A stretch of DNA of 51,531 bases from a bacterium HR30. Lineage in GTDB: Bacteria; Desulfobacterota; Binatia; HRBIN30. The stretch lies in assembly GCA_002898795.1 (NCBI GenBank), contig BEIG01000008.1:1-51531 (forward strand). Reading direction: 5' to 3'. A program made the position numbers and the translations under genes. This document shows positions 19,901 through 28,426 of the stretch, in pieces; position 1 is the first letter of the stretch; each line of letters starts with the position of its first letter. Under the pieces are notes generated by a model that was given only the letters and a program-made list of their open reading frames with translations, was not told the DNA's origin and did no database searches.

Positions 19901-20084
19901 TGCCTCGATCGTCGTCGAGAGCCGATCCGATGGAGCTAACTCGTCCGAGGACGATCGCTTCCGAACTTTCTACCAGCACCTCGTCGCTCATCGGTACGAA
20001 CGTGGTCCCTTCGCTCGTCGAGGCGACGATTGTGAACATCAGGGTGAGCAAGCAGGCTAAGAACAAGGGCAACTTGAGAATCAT
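16905..20084 (-). CDS. Secreted matrixin-like metalloprotease with Thr-Pro-rich linker, dockerin-like repeats and C-terminal cohesin-like domain
   Basis: Signal peptide ([20 protein letters not shown]); [21 protein letters not shown] = HExxHxxGxxH; long TPTxT tract; [24 protein letters not shown]-terminal [18 protein letters not shown]. Confidence 0.85.
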   Translation of the reverse strand: MILKLPLFLACLLTLMFTIVASTSEGTTFVPMSDEVLVESSEAIVLGRVSSIGSALDDDRGIFTRIEIEVYEVLKGVLPHPNLVVELPGGQVGDRFEWIFGLPQFFLHEEVVLFLVRNGQGNWQPNALGWGKFGIRRHSDGESIVVRELGQGTVLLNPGGGFASPAPYEENLQTFVERIRRTVGSGAATSAQLPDSTPLSESEDTLYEYRAAFTLLGSPPARWHEADSGTPVSYVSTTDAGLGVAASMQAVSDALAAWSSVSGAGLVLSYGGLISPTPTPAPGFPTPTPLGYGGCAFNRIIFDDPRGEIADPSGCSGTLGIGGYCASYANQKTINGTTFVAITAGKIVLNDGWSTQCPSFWTPCLVAEVLTHEVGHSIGLGHSSENASEPNFTLKDATMYFRAHNDGRCAQIRADDIAAMQFVYPYAGPSFTPTDTRTPTATPTITPTATWTNTSLPTSTPTASPTRTFTLTTTPTRTPSPTYTMTPTRTFTPSRTPTPTRTETPTATPSRTATPSSTPSFTATPSATATYTLTPTTSPTATQTATPSITATPADTPTVTPTLPPSHTPTITLTPTQTLSPVPSPTASATATPSLTATPSLTLTPTSTATRTSTRTPTATWTSTPSRSPSPTQTFTRTHTASPTPTHTPLPSFTPTASPTPSSSPTRTPTPSFSPTPSGTFTRTPTATVSFTATRTATPSFTATRSPTATPPPSPTASPTATQTGTWTHTPSPSSTPSSTGTASFTPSPTRTPVPTTSVFGSVRHYASQQPVVGVHLRLLNPPTEVTTDASGNFALTSVPMGTVQIEPSFSLVPSSPVVTASDAVVILQYLVGMQPLDAAELLAADVNGSSEVTAADAALVLQYVVGAISAFPAAIHCGSPWVFVPVPEPVPNQQIIPPQPSANPCVAGAIAYAPLTQAAAGQNFAALLLGDVNGSWQASSALNRHISTAFHVRSAVLVRRGHRLVYRVSYEINPSQPFTAFEATVRYDPKLLRSVRARFRANNRSARLLAQHASEGRLRVAVASAQELAGPVTLWIEATGSSPSVPRRALRLESIHAE
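17815..18797 (-). repeat. Thr-Pro-rich low-complexity coding tract in the matrixin-like gene
   Basis: Encodes [24 protein letters not shown]...TPVPTT; reads as GTxGGxGT-type repeats on the plus strand. Confidence 0.9.
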
Positions 20085-20189
20085 GAGACGCTACATCGAA
20101 TTCGGGTTCCACCACTTGTTTTTTGCCAGAGGGAAGGGCCAGCTCACAAGCAAGAAATTTTCGGCCCGGCTCAGGTGGCGCCGTGACCG

Positions 20190-23100
20190 CTACTCGACGA
20201 TCGCGCTGACAATCCGAATCCAGGGGGCACGAGGTGCTGTGCTGCCGTCGAACACGAGCCAGGCAACGACTTCGTTTCCGCCCTGGGCTTGCGTACGGGC
20301 CAAAGCAATACCGAGCGAATCGGCATGGACAACGTAGGCGGCGAGAGATTTGTCGCTGTTCGTAGGCAGTGAGACACGTGGCGGTTCGAGTCGCCGGCTA
20401 TCGAACCACACACGGATCGTCGCCGCATTCCACGAACCTTGCGAACTAACCGTGATCGGCACACGCCACCCACCGCGTTTACGGGTCGGTTTCCCCACGC
20501 GGACGAGTGCTCGATCGGGTGTCCTGGTACCTATGTGCCTCGAGCGCGCGACCATTGTCGAGCTTGCAGTATCGAAGCTGCCGTTGCAGTCACCGACGAT
20601 CCCAGCCAAAAAGTCGATGCCGGTTACGTCACTCCTTGCATCGGCGAGCGATACTTGTAGCACCGGATTGCACTGGCCCGTTCGAGCTGGCGTTGGCGTG
20701 GCGATCGGAGGTAGAGCCCCATTCGGTTGAACTGCCCAGGAACCGATGCAGGAGTTGGGGTCGGACGCGCCAACTACATACCTCAAGATGGCTGCAGCGT
20801 CCCCCGCAGTAAGGTCCCCGCTTCCGTTTGCGTCGCACAGGACTTGTTGCATCGGGGTCAACTGTGAAACACCGGTCATGGCCCGTAACACGACCACGGC
20901 GTCGGCGGCAGTGACGATCGCAGTGTTGCCGCTCATTCTTGGAATCAGACCTTGGGCTTCTTCCGGCAGTGGGACAACGCTGACCTCACCGGGAGGAACG
21001 TCTTGGATGTTGTAGATCCCATCCGTGCCCGTGGTCCCACTCCGAGTGACCCCATTGCTATCGGCGCGCACCGGCACGTTGGGAAGAGGGCGATCGGGCG
21101 CAAAATAAGCGACTGCTCCACTCAACCGAATTGCCGCAAGCGTGGGGGTGGGCGACGGGGAGGGGCTTAGGGTTCGTGTTGCTGTGCCGGTAGCAGATGG
21201 GGTGCGCGTGGACGTACTTGTCACCGTTGCCGTCGCCGTACGGCTGGGGGTGAGTGAGGATGTGGGGGAAGAAGATGGTGTTGGCGTGCGCGTCGGCGTC
21301 AGAGTGGGCGTGCTGGAGCTGGTCGGGGTTGCGGAGGGGGTGCGTGTAGGCGTCCAGGTAAAGGTGGGTGTCGGGGTCGCGGTGACGGTGAAGGTACGCG
21401 TCGCGGTAGCGGTTGGTGTGGAAGTGCGTGAAGGGGTGTAAGTGCGTGTCGCCGTGGGGGTCATGGTTGCGGTGGAACTGGGTGTGGCAGTTCGCGTGGG
21501 CGACAGGGTTGGAGTGGGCGTTTGCGTCGGGGTTCGTGATGGCGTCCACGTCAGGGTAGGCGATGGTGTGTTGGTCGGGGTGCGCGTGGCGGTGTGTGTC
21601 GGAGTGTTGGATGGAGTGAAGGTCGGTGTGCGAGTTGGAGTGTCGGTGGGGGTGGACGTGGAAGTGCGCGTGAATGTGGGCGTGAAGGTAAGCGTAAAGG
21701 TTGCGGTGTGTGTTGGCGTGAAGGTTTGGGTTGGGGTTGGTGAGAAGGTTCGAGTTGGCGTGTAAGTTGGTGTCGCGGTTGGCGTCGCCGTCGGGGTTGG
21801 CGTTCGAGTGTTGGTCGGTGTGAAACTATTGGTCGGGGTAAACGTTTGGGTTGGCGTGCGGGAGGGGGTGAACGTCGGTGTCCAGGTTGGCGTCGGTGTG
21901 TGTGTTGGTGTGAACGTGGGCGTAGGTGTCAGGGTCGGAGTCGGGGTCCGCGTTGGAGTCGGAGAATTCGTAGGAGTGAAAGTCGCGGTCGGAGTGTAAC
22001 TCGACGTCGGAGTGAAGCTTGGCGTTGCCGTCGGTGTCGCGGTGAAGGTGGCTGTAGCTGTAGCGGTAGCCTTCGGCGTGGCTGTGGCCGTTGCCGTTGC
22101 CGTGAAAGTTCGGGTGGGCGTGGCACTTGCCGTGAACGTTGCGGTGCGAGTGGGCGTAATCGTCGGCGTCAGTGTCAGAGTTGCCGTTGGTGGCGGCGGG
22201 ACAAGTTCCAAACTGACCGCGCGGACTCTGGCTGCTTCGGGAACCGAAAGAAACAGGTGTCCGTCGCCATCGATGGTGAGTCCCATGACTCGACTGATCC
22301 CGGCGGCCAAGGCGCTGCCCCCGTCTCCCGAGTCGAGGCTCGCGCCCGTGCCGGCCACGGTTGTGATGATCCCTGTGGCCATGTCCACCCGCCGAATCCG
22401 GTAGTTGCCGGCGTCGGCAATGAACAAGTTCCCGAAGCGGTCAAAGGCAATGCGCAGGGGCCCCGAAAGCTGTGCTTGTGTGGCCGGTCCGCCATCACCC
22501 GTGAAACCTGCCCAACCCGTGCCGGCAACCCGCTCGAGGAGGCCCGCACGGATACGCCGCACCACATTGTTGCCCCGGTCGACGAAGTACACGTTACCGT
22601 CGGGTCCAATGGCAACGTCGCTGGGCGAACCCAAGGGTGACTGATCAGCCACAGCTCCGTCGGGCGGATTGCCCCAACTGCCATTTCCCGCGATCGTCGT
22701 GATGATTCCGGCTTCGACCTTACGGATGCGGTTGTTTTGAAAGTCGGCGATGTAGAGAACACTGCCATCAGGGGAAACGGCAACCGCATACGGGTTGGCC
22801 AGTGTGGCTCGAGTTGCCGGGATGTTGTCGCCATTGTAGCCGAACCCACCCGTGCCGGCGATGGTGGAGATCGTACCGGTGGCAGCGTCGAGTTTTCGCA
22901 CGCGATGGCCGCCTAGCTCCACGATGTAAAGGTTGCTGCGTTCATCGCTGTCGACATCGAAAGGATTCGTGAGCTGCGCAGCCACCCCAAGTCCCCCATC
23001 GCCACAGGAGGAGCCCGAGTCGCACGGTGTGCCGTCGCCCGCAACGGTGGTGATCGTACCGGTGAGAGAACTTACCACCCGCAGGCGGTGGTTCGCGCTA

Positions 23101-24419
23101 TCCGCGATGTAAAGCTCGATGCCATTGGCGGCGGCAAGGGGTCGAACCAAGAGCCCGATTGGACCCACCAGGGCATTTTCCGCCGCACCGCCGTCGCCCA
23201 CGCCACCGCCGACGAAAGGAGCAACCGTGCCGGAAGCTAGAATCGCCCGAGCCCGGTTTTCCACATGGGGTGGCTGGGTTACGTACTGACCCACATAAAT
23301 TGAGCCTTTCACCCAGTCTGCCACGAGGCCGGTGAGCATGGCGAAGCTCGTTTCTGTGGCGAGCTGGCCGTCTGGAGATGGGGAACGCACACCGGTTCCC
23401 GCAACGGTTTTGATGATCGATTGCGGTGTAACCACGCCGGCAGTGGCGTCGATGCGGCGTACGCGGTTGTTGCCCACGTCGGTGAAATACAAATTACCCG
23501 CCCAGTCGAACGCCAACCGCCCTGGATTGAAAATCCGGGCGCTAGCGGCCGGGCCGTTGTCTCCGCTGAACCCCTGCACGCCATCTCCCGCTATGGTCGT
23601 GATGATCCCTTGAGAGTCAACACGGCGAATGCGGGAATTCCCATAATCGGCAATGAAGACATTCCCGAAACCATCGAGCGCTACGTGCCACGGGTTAGCT
23701 AGCTTTGCTTGAGTTGCCGGACCGTTGTCACCGCCGAACCCCCACGCACCGGTGCCGGCAAAGGTGGTAATGATTCCGTCGGGTCCGATCTTCCGAATCC
23801 GATTGCCGTCTCCTTCAGCCACGTACAGGTTGCCTGCAGAGTCGAAAGCAACACCCCGAGGACCATTGATGCTCGCTTTGGTAGCAGGTCCACCATCGCC
23901 GCTACTGAACGGCCGGCCATCACCGACGGCGGTGACGATGGTTCCGTCGCGCGAGATTTTCCGGACGCGGTGGTTCAGCGTGTCCGCGACAAACACCGCC
24001 CCGTCGGCCCCGCAGGTGACATCGGTGGGGAAGTTCAGTTGGGCAGCGACAGCCGGCCCGCCGTCGCCGGAAAACCCACGTATTCCAGTACCTGCAACTG
24101 TGTCAATAACCAGCGATTCCAGGTCAACTTTGCGAATGCGATGATTCAGACCGTCGGCGATAAACAGCGTGCGGCCGCACAAGGCCATTCCCCGTGGATC
24201 GACAATGCCGTTGATGGCCAAGCTGCCGTCGCCGACCCCGCCCCCGACCACGGTATCGATTCCGCCCTGAGGTGGAAGGTCGAAAGCCAAACTCGAAGAG
24301 GCAAAAATCAGCCTGGCGAGAACCATCGCTACCAACCCGGTTGCACGGATACGCTCGGGCGCAAAGCGGAAGCGCGGCGGTCGTCGAAAGGAAGTTCTCA
24401 TATCAGGACCTTGGGTCAT
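20190..24419 (-). CDS. Secreted NHL-repeat protein with Thr-Pro-rich linker, dockerin-like and cohesin-like C-terminus
   Basis: Repeated [52 protein letters not shown] units; long TPT tract; [28 protein letters not shown] at 24401 ([11 protein letters not shown]) is an alternative start. Confidence 0.88.
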   Translation of the reverse strand: MTQGPDMRTSFRRPPRFRFAPERIRATGLVAMVLARLIFASSSLAFDLPPQGGIDTVVGGGVGDGSLAINGIVDPRGMALCGRTLFIADGLNHRIRKVDLESLVIDTVAGTGIRGFSGDGGPAVAAQLNFPTDVTCGADGAVFVADTLNHRVRKISRDGTIVTAVGDGRPFSSGDGGPATKASINGPRGVAFDSAGNLYVAEGDGNRIRKIGPDGIITTFAGTGAWGFGGDNGPATQAKLANPWHVALDGFGNVFIADYGNSRIRRVDSQGIITTIAGDGVQGFSGDNGPAASARIFNPGRLAFDWAGNLYFTDVGNNRVRRIDATAGVVTPQSIIKTVAGTGVRSPSPDGQLATETSFAMLTGLVADWVKGSIYVGQYVTQPPHVENRARAILASGTVAPFVGGGVGDGGAAENALVGPIGLLVRPLAAANGIELYIADSANHRLRVVSSLTGTITTVAGDGTPCDSGSSCGDGGLGVAAQLTNPFDVDSDERSNLYIVELGGHRVRKLDAATGTISTIAGTGGFGYNGDNIPATRATLANPYAVAVSPDGSVLYIADFQNNRIRKVEAGIITTIAGNGSWGNPPDGAVADQSPLGSPSDVAIGPDGNVYFVDRGNNVVRRIRAGLLERVAGTGWAGFTGDGGPATQAQLSGPLRIAFDRFGNLFIADAGNYRIRRVDMATGIITTVAGTGASLDSGDGGSALAAGISRVMGLTIDGDGHLFLSVPEAARVRAVSLELVPPPPTATLTLTPTITPTRTATFTASATPTRTFTATATATATPKATATATATFTATPTATPSFTPTSSYTPTATFTPTNSPTPTRTPTPTLTPTPTFTPTHTPTPTWTPTFTPSRTPTQTFTPTNSFTPTNTRTPTPTATPTATPTYTPTRTFSPTPTQTFTPTHTATFTLTFTPTFTRTSTSTPTDTPTRTPTFTPSNTPTHTATRTPTNTPSPTLTWTPSRTPTQTPTPTLSPTRTATPSSTATMTPTATRTYTPSRTSTPTATATRTFTVTATPTPTFTWTPTRTPSATPTSSSTPTLTPTRTPTPSSSPTSSLTPSRTATATVTSTSTRTPSATGTATRTLSPSPSPTPTLAAIRLSGAVAYFAPDRPLPNVPVRADSNGVTRSGTTGTDGIYNIQDVPPGEVSVVPLPEEAQGLIPRMSGNTAIVTAADAVVVLRAMTGVSQLTPMQQVLCDANGSGDLTAGDAAAILRYVVGASDPNSCIGSWAVQPNGALPPIATPTPARTGQCNPVLQVSLADARSDVTGIDFLAGIVGDCNGSFDTASSTMVARSRHIGTRTPDRALVRVGKPTRKRGGWRVPITVSSQGSWNAATIRVWFDSRRLEPPRVSLPTNSDKSLAAYVVHADSLGIALARTQAQGGNEVVAWLVFDGSTAPRAPWIRIVSAIVE
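21138..22200 (-). repeat. Thr-Pro-rich low-complexity coding tract in the NHL-repeat gene
   Basis: Encodes [23 protein letters not shown]...SPTPTLA. Confidence 0.9.
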
Positions 24420-24483
24420 TCCGCTTGCCCATCACATCTTCCGTAAGTGCTGAAATTTTCTCGCGGGTCCCTCGCCGAACCGG

Positions 24484-24505
24484 GGCGCAGGTAACCCGCT
24501 GCGCC
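24484..24505 (-). promoter_or_regulatory. Hairpin in the leader/promoter of the NHL gene
   Basis: Perfect 7-bp inverted repeat GGCGCAG / CTGCGCC with 8-nt loop. Confidence 0.5.
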
Positions 24506-24517
24506 AAATCCGTGCCA
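24502..24517 (-). promoter_or_regulatory. Sigma54-like promoter upstream of the NHL gene
   Basis: Minus strand TGGCACGGATTTGGCG; GG-N10-GC spacing with an intact TGGCACG -24 element. Confidence 0.4.
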
Positions 24518-24520
24518 GAC

Positions 24521-24535
24521 GAGGCTACCCGCCTC
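24521..24535 (-). promoter_or_regulatory. Hairpin upstream of the NHL gene
   Basis: GAGGC-TACCC-GCCTC: 5-bp stem with 5-nt loop. Confidence 0.4.
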
Positions 24536-24540
24536 GATAA

Positions 24541-24582
24541 GGCAAACGAGCACAGTGTGCCTACGATCAGCCGCAGTTTGCC
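24541..24582 (-). promoter_or_regulatory. Inverted repeat upstream of the NHL gene, possible activator site
   Basis: GGCAAAC (24541-24547) / GTTTGCC (24576-24582), enclosing palindrome GCACAGTGTGC (24550-24560). Confidence 0.4.
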
Positions 24583-25353
24583 GGCGAAAAAATGCCACCA
24601 TGGTTACGTTGACCGCCGCCCGCACCGACTGTGTACGTCGGCCCCTGCACTGCAAAAGCTAGGGCTTTGACCCCTTGCACATCCAACAACCGCCTCTACC
24701 GCCATCCATTGCCTCGGGTTACGGGCCCAGGGAGCTTGCGGGTTCACAATACATCTCGCAAATCAGCAGGCAAATCAACCAAGAAAATTTGTTGGTTCTT
24801 TGCTGGTGCCAACCGATCCGCCACCGAGTTCGAAGTTTTCAGATGAGCGAAGAAGTGCAGGCACCGAAGCAATGGCCGAAGGGACAGTTTGTGACGCTGT
24901 TCCCTTTGGTCAGGACCATTTTCAGGTAGCGAGCGAGACGCCTGGTTTCGCCGGGAGCGGTTCGGGGCGGCCAGATCAGTGCCCGTAAGGAAAACGCGTG
25001 TGCGAGTGGGCGTGAAAAGCTTTGGACGTGTTGACCTGCACTGGAGGGGGTAGGCGATCCCAACCATGGTCATGCCTGGCGAAGGCGCCGAGCACCTGTC
25101 GCTTCCGAATGAAACTTCATGGACCCAGTCCCTGGTCGCCGCATAAAGAACCGAGGGGTTCGCTCTCGTCGGGGTAGGGTCCCCTATTGACTAAGAAGGA
25201 GGGTGCTGCAGGCGGGGAGACTGCATCCGGCACGGGTGTTTTCGCCGTTTCGTTGGCTTCGTGCTGCGACCTTGACCATCTAAGGTTGCGGTCGCGGTCA
25301 AGTCCGCGAAGGCCGATCTGAGACAAGGAAAAGTGGACACCTTGAAGGCACCA

Positions 25354-25431
25354 TGGTTTGCGAACCCTTGGTGGCTCTTGCGCAAACATTTGTGGTTTGC
25401 GGTTGACATGACCTTGCGCAGCATGATACGC
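25354..25431 (+). promoter_or_regulatory. Candidate promoter/operator of the first sorting-tail gene
   Basis: TGGTTTGCG at 25354-25362 and 25393-25401, with inverted copy CGCAAAC at 25381-25387, then TTGACA (25403-25408) and a weak -10 (ATACGC region). Confidence 0.4.
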
Positions 25432-25504
25432 AGAAGTCCGCTTTTTACGGGTGCTGTTTCGTGCCTGAGGTGAGGGTGGCCTCGCAGCAAGAAGGAGTTT
25501 GCGG

Positions 25505-26782
25505 ATGGTTCGAGGACAAATGAAGCGGGTGGTTGTGGCTGGACGCAGCGTTCTTGGTGGATTTAGCGCATTTGTTGCGGGGACGTTGGGGATTGTGGGG
25601 ACATCTCACGCGCAGTTTAGCCTTGCGTTTAACCAACGAGCCTCGAACGGAACAGTTTACGAAGTGCTTGTGGTGCCAAACCCACCGCTCTCTGCGGGTG
25701 CCGACGAGATGCGGATCACGACCATTGCGGGCTCTACATCTGGTGTGCAATCTTGCTCCTCGACTGGTGGAACCTCCGGCCAAAGCACCGCCGCAGTTGC
25801 TGGCGTAGACCCGAACATTGGCTCCCTGCACCCGTTTACTGCCATCCGCCGTACGAACGTGCTTCAACCGAGTAACGTTTCGTCGGTGACGTTTAGCTCA
25901 GGCGGTGCGGGCCGGCTTACCATTGGAGGCATCGATATTTGTGCGAACTCGGCTGACTGTAGTGGAGGCGATCCCGACGCTTCGATCTTCGACCTCGATG
26001 GCAACGTGGTCGCTGCTGGAACCGTTACGGGGACTTCGGTGCCAGCGGCCTGTATCGCGACGGGTGTCACCGCCCTGTGCTCATCGGGTAGCTTCACCAC
26101 CTTCGGTTTTAACTTGCCACGCGATAGTACGACCAAGGCTTGCCAGAGCCCACCGACGACAAACCGGACAGTGTGCGGAGCGCCTCCGACAGATGGTTTT
26201 ACAGTGCCTCCGGGGCACGTGATTGTTTTTATTTACAACGGAAACCTTGCGAATACCGGTTTTAGTGTCGGGGCTGCAGGTTTCGGTATTGATACGGATG
26301 GTTCCAATAACCCACAGTGCAACGCTAACTCTGTGATTACGGCTGATGGCCAGAACCCCAGTGCTCCACCTCCTCCCCCACCGACGCCGACGAATACGCC
26401 GACGTTGACCCCCACACCGACAGACACTCCCACGCTGACGCCCACGAATACGCCCACTTTGACGCCTACTCTTACGCCCACTTTGACCCCGACTCTGACC
26501 CCGACGCTGACGCCTACGCAAACCCCGACGAACACACCCACCTTGACCCCCACGCCGACCAACACTCCGACATTTACCCCGACTCAAACCCCGACGAACA
26601 CACCAACGCAGACACCGACCCGTACCTTCACGCCGACGCTGACGCCCACGGTTACCCCGTCGCCAACGCCTCCCCCCATTCCGGTGATCCCGTCACCGAT
26701 GTCGCCAGCCGGCTTGACCATGATCGGCGGACTGGCAGCGGCGCTGGTCTGGATGATGCGTCGTGCTATCCGTCGAAGCTGA
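25505..26782 (+). CDS. Secreted protein: unknown N-terminal domain, Thr-Pro stalk, C-terminal sorting-like tail
   Basis: AAGGAG RBS 7 nt before ATG 25505; signal sequence; [35 protein letters not shown]-terminus [38 protein letters not shown]. Confidence 0.85.
   Translation: MVRGQMKRVVVAGRSVLGGFSAFVAGTLGIVGTSHAQFSLAFNQRASNGTVYEVLVVPNPPLSAGADEMRITTIAGSTSGVQSCSSTGGTSGQSTAAVAGVDPNIGSLHPFTAIRRTNVLQPSNVSSVTFSSGGAGRLTIGGIDICANSADCSGGDPDASIFDLDGNVVAAGTVTGTSVPAACIATGVTALCSSGSFTTFGFNLPRDSTTKACQSPPTTNRTVCGAPPTDGFTVPPGHVIVFIYNGNLANTGFSVGAAGFGIDTDGSNNPQCNANSVITADGQNPSAPPPPPPTPTNTPTLTPTPTDTPTLTPTNTPTLTPTLTPTLTPTLTPTLTPTQTPTNTPTLTPTPTNTPTFTPTQTPTNTPTQTPTRTFTPTLTPTVTPSPTPPPIPVIPSPMSPAGLTMIGGLAAALVWMMRRAIRRS
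26360..26683 (+). repeat. Thr-Pro-rich coding tract
   Basis: Encodes [36 protein letters not shown]. Confidence 0.9.
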
Positions 26783-26820
26783 GGCTTTGAAGAATAAGTA
26801 CTGTTCGGGGCTGCGAGGCT

Positions 26821-28167
26821 GTGAGGAGAACGGAAAGTTATGGGCTTTCACGGTTTCGCAGCGTCGCAGCATTGGCTGCGGTGGTGGCTTGTGCGGTCGC
26901 AGGTAGCGGCGTCGCATATGCGCAACTGAACCAAGCTTCTTCGCAACGAGCGGCTGACGGCACGGTTTACCACGTCATTATTGTCCCGCCCGGACCATTG
27001 AACGCTGGGGCTGAGGAAGTTCGTGTCACTACCTTAGCTGGTGGTGTGCAGGGGTTGATATCTTGCTCGGGGGTGGTGGGCTCACAAGCGGCTGCGGCGC
27101 GGGCACTGGTGGGTGCGGATGCTTCTGTCGGCCAAACCCTTTTTCCTTCGGCGCAGATCTCGCGTACGACCGTGTTGAATCCATCGTCCCTCACCGTTTC
27201 CTTCTCCCCAGGAGGAAGCGGCAGACTCACGTTTGGATCGGGTCCGACCGGGTTGCAAATCTGCCGGAATCCGGCGGATTGTACCGGTCCGGAATCGGTG
27301 GTGAGCCTTGTACCATTGAGCACTGCCGATTCCAGTGTACCGAAGGCATGTGTGCGCTCGAACGTCGGTGCGGGGTGCACAAGCTCCACGGTGACGACGT
27401 ATGGTTTCGGCTTGGATACGAACAATGACGGAACATGTGATTTTGCACCGACGACCGACACGAACATCTGTGCGTCTGCGCCGGCGGATGGTTTTAGTTT
27501 GCCTGCGGGTCGTGCCATCGTGTTCGTGTACGACAGCGGATTGACGAATACAGGCTTTACCATCGGTGCTGCAGGTTTTGGCATCGACACCAATGGCACA
27601 AATGATCCGCAGTGCAGCGCGGGTACCGTCGTGAGCGCAGATGGTCAGAGCCAAAGCGCCCCGCCCCCTCCACCGCCGACCTTCACTCCGACGAACACAC
27701 CCACCGACACCCCAACGCCAACCAACACGCCCACCGAAACTCCAACGGAAACCCCCACATCTACCCCGACGCCAACCCCCACCGACACGCCAACGGCGAC
27801 GCCCACGGACACGCCTACGCATACGCCGACGGACACACCGACCAGCACCCCCACCAACACTCCGACGAACACTCCCACGAACACACCGACTCACACGCCA
27901 ACGCACACACCAACGCCTACCCCAACCGACACTCCCACCCCGACCCCCACGTTTACGCCGACCCATACGATGACCCCGACGCCGACCCCGACTCCGACCC
28001 CAACCCCCACACGCACGCGTACGCCTACACGGACGCCTCCGCCCATTCCGGTTGTGCCATCGCCGATGGCGCCGTCGGGCGTGATCATGATCGTGAGCCT
28101 GCTGGTTGCTCTAGCTTGGCTCGTAAGGCGATCGGCTGGGCCATCGGGTGGCCGTAGGTCACAGTAG
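26821..28167 (+). CDS. Tandem paralog: secreted protein with the same N-domain, Thr-Pro stalk and C-terminal sorting-like tail
   Basis: [48 protein letters not shown] is colinear with the upstream gene; C-terminus [44 protein letters not shown]. Confidence 0.85.
   Translation: MRRTESYGLSRFRSVAALAAVVACAVAGSGVAYAQLNQASSQRAADGTVYHVIIVPPGPLNAGAEEVRVTTLAGGVQGLISCSGVVGSQAAAARALVGADASVGQTLFPSAQISRTTVLNPSSLTVSFSPGGSGRLTFGSGPTGLQICRNPADCTGPESVVSLVPLSTADSSVPKACVRSNVGAGCTSSTVTTYGFGLDTNNDGTCDFAPTTDTNICASAPADGFSLPAGRAIVFVYDSGLTNTGFTIGAAGFGIDTNGTNDPQCSAGTVVSADGQSQSAPPPPPPTFTPTNTPTDTPTPTNTPTETPTETPTSTPTPTPTDTPTATPTDTPTHTPTDTPTSTPTNTPTNTPTNTPTHTPTHTPTPTPTDTPTPTPTFTPTHTMTPTPTPTPTPTPTRTRTPTRTPPPIPVVPSPMAPSGVIMIVSLLVALAWLVRRSAGPSGGRRSQ
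27657..28043 (+). repeat. Thr-Pro-rich coding tract
   Basis: Encodes [36 protein letters not shown]. Confidence 0.9.
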
Positions 28168-28426
28168 CGCCTTCTTCCGACAAGGGAACTGGCCGCTTTC
28201 ATGACGCGCGCCGGGGAAATCTGACGGTCCCTCCTGCGCGTCCTTAGCTGCGTGAGGCTGTTGTCGGTCCAAGCTGAGGTTGCGTGAGGCTGCGACTTCT
28301 CTTGGCGCCAACAGATCCCGGACGGTCAGCTCTGCCCTGGTAGGCAGCGAGTAGTCAACCTGCGCCGCAGGGTGGGGCGGCGAAAAGAAAATCACTTGCG
28401 AAGGCGGGTCCGGTGAGAAACAAGGA

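Noticed and set aside
17815-22126. Plus-strand ORFs rich in VGVxVGV (e.g. 17815-18147, 18148-18495, 21142-21441, 21442-21765, 21808-21999, 22012-22404)
   Set aside because: They are the antisense reading of the Thr-Pro tracts; composition follows from the sense repeats and no starts or homology support them.
24484-24582. Possible c-di-GMP-I riboswitch
   Set aside because: Hairpins and a GGCAAAC string are present, but the conserved aptamer core is not recognisable; kept only as an uncharacterised structured leader/promoter.
25346-25362. Sigma54-like sequence AGGCACCATGGTTTGC upstream of 25505
   Set aside because: GG-to-GC spacing is 11 nt rather than the required 10.
25304-28425. Shared GCGAAGGC...GAGA-ACAAGG strings upstream of 25505 and 28427
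   Set aside because: Short, gapped similarity that could be chance; not enough to call a common regulatory motif.
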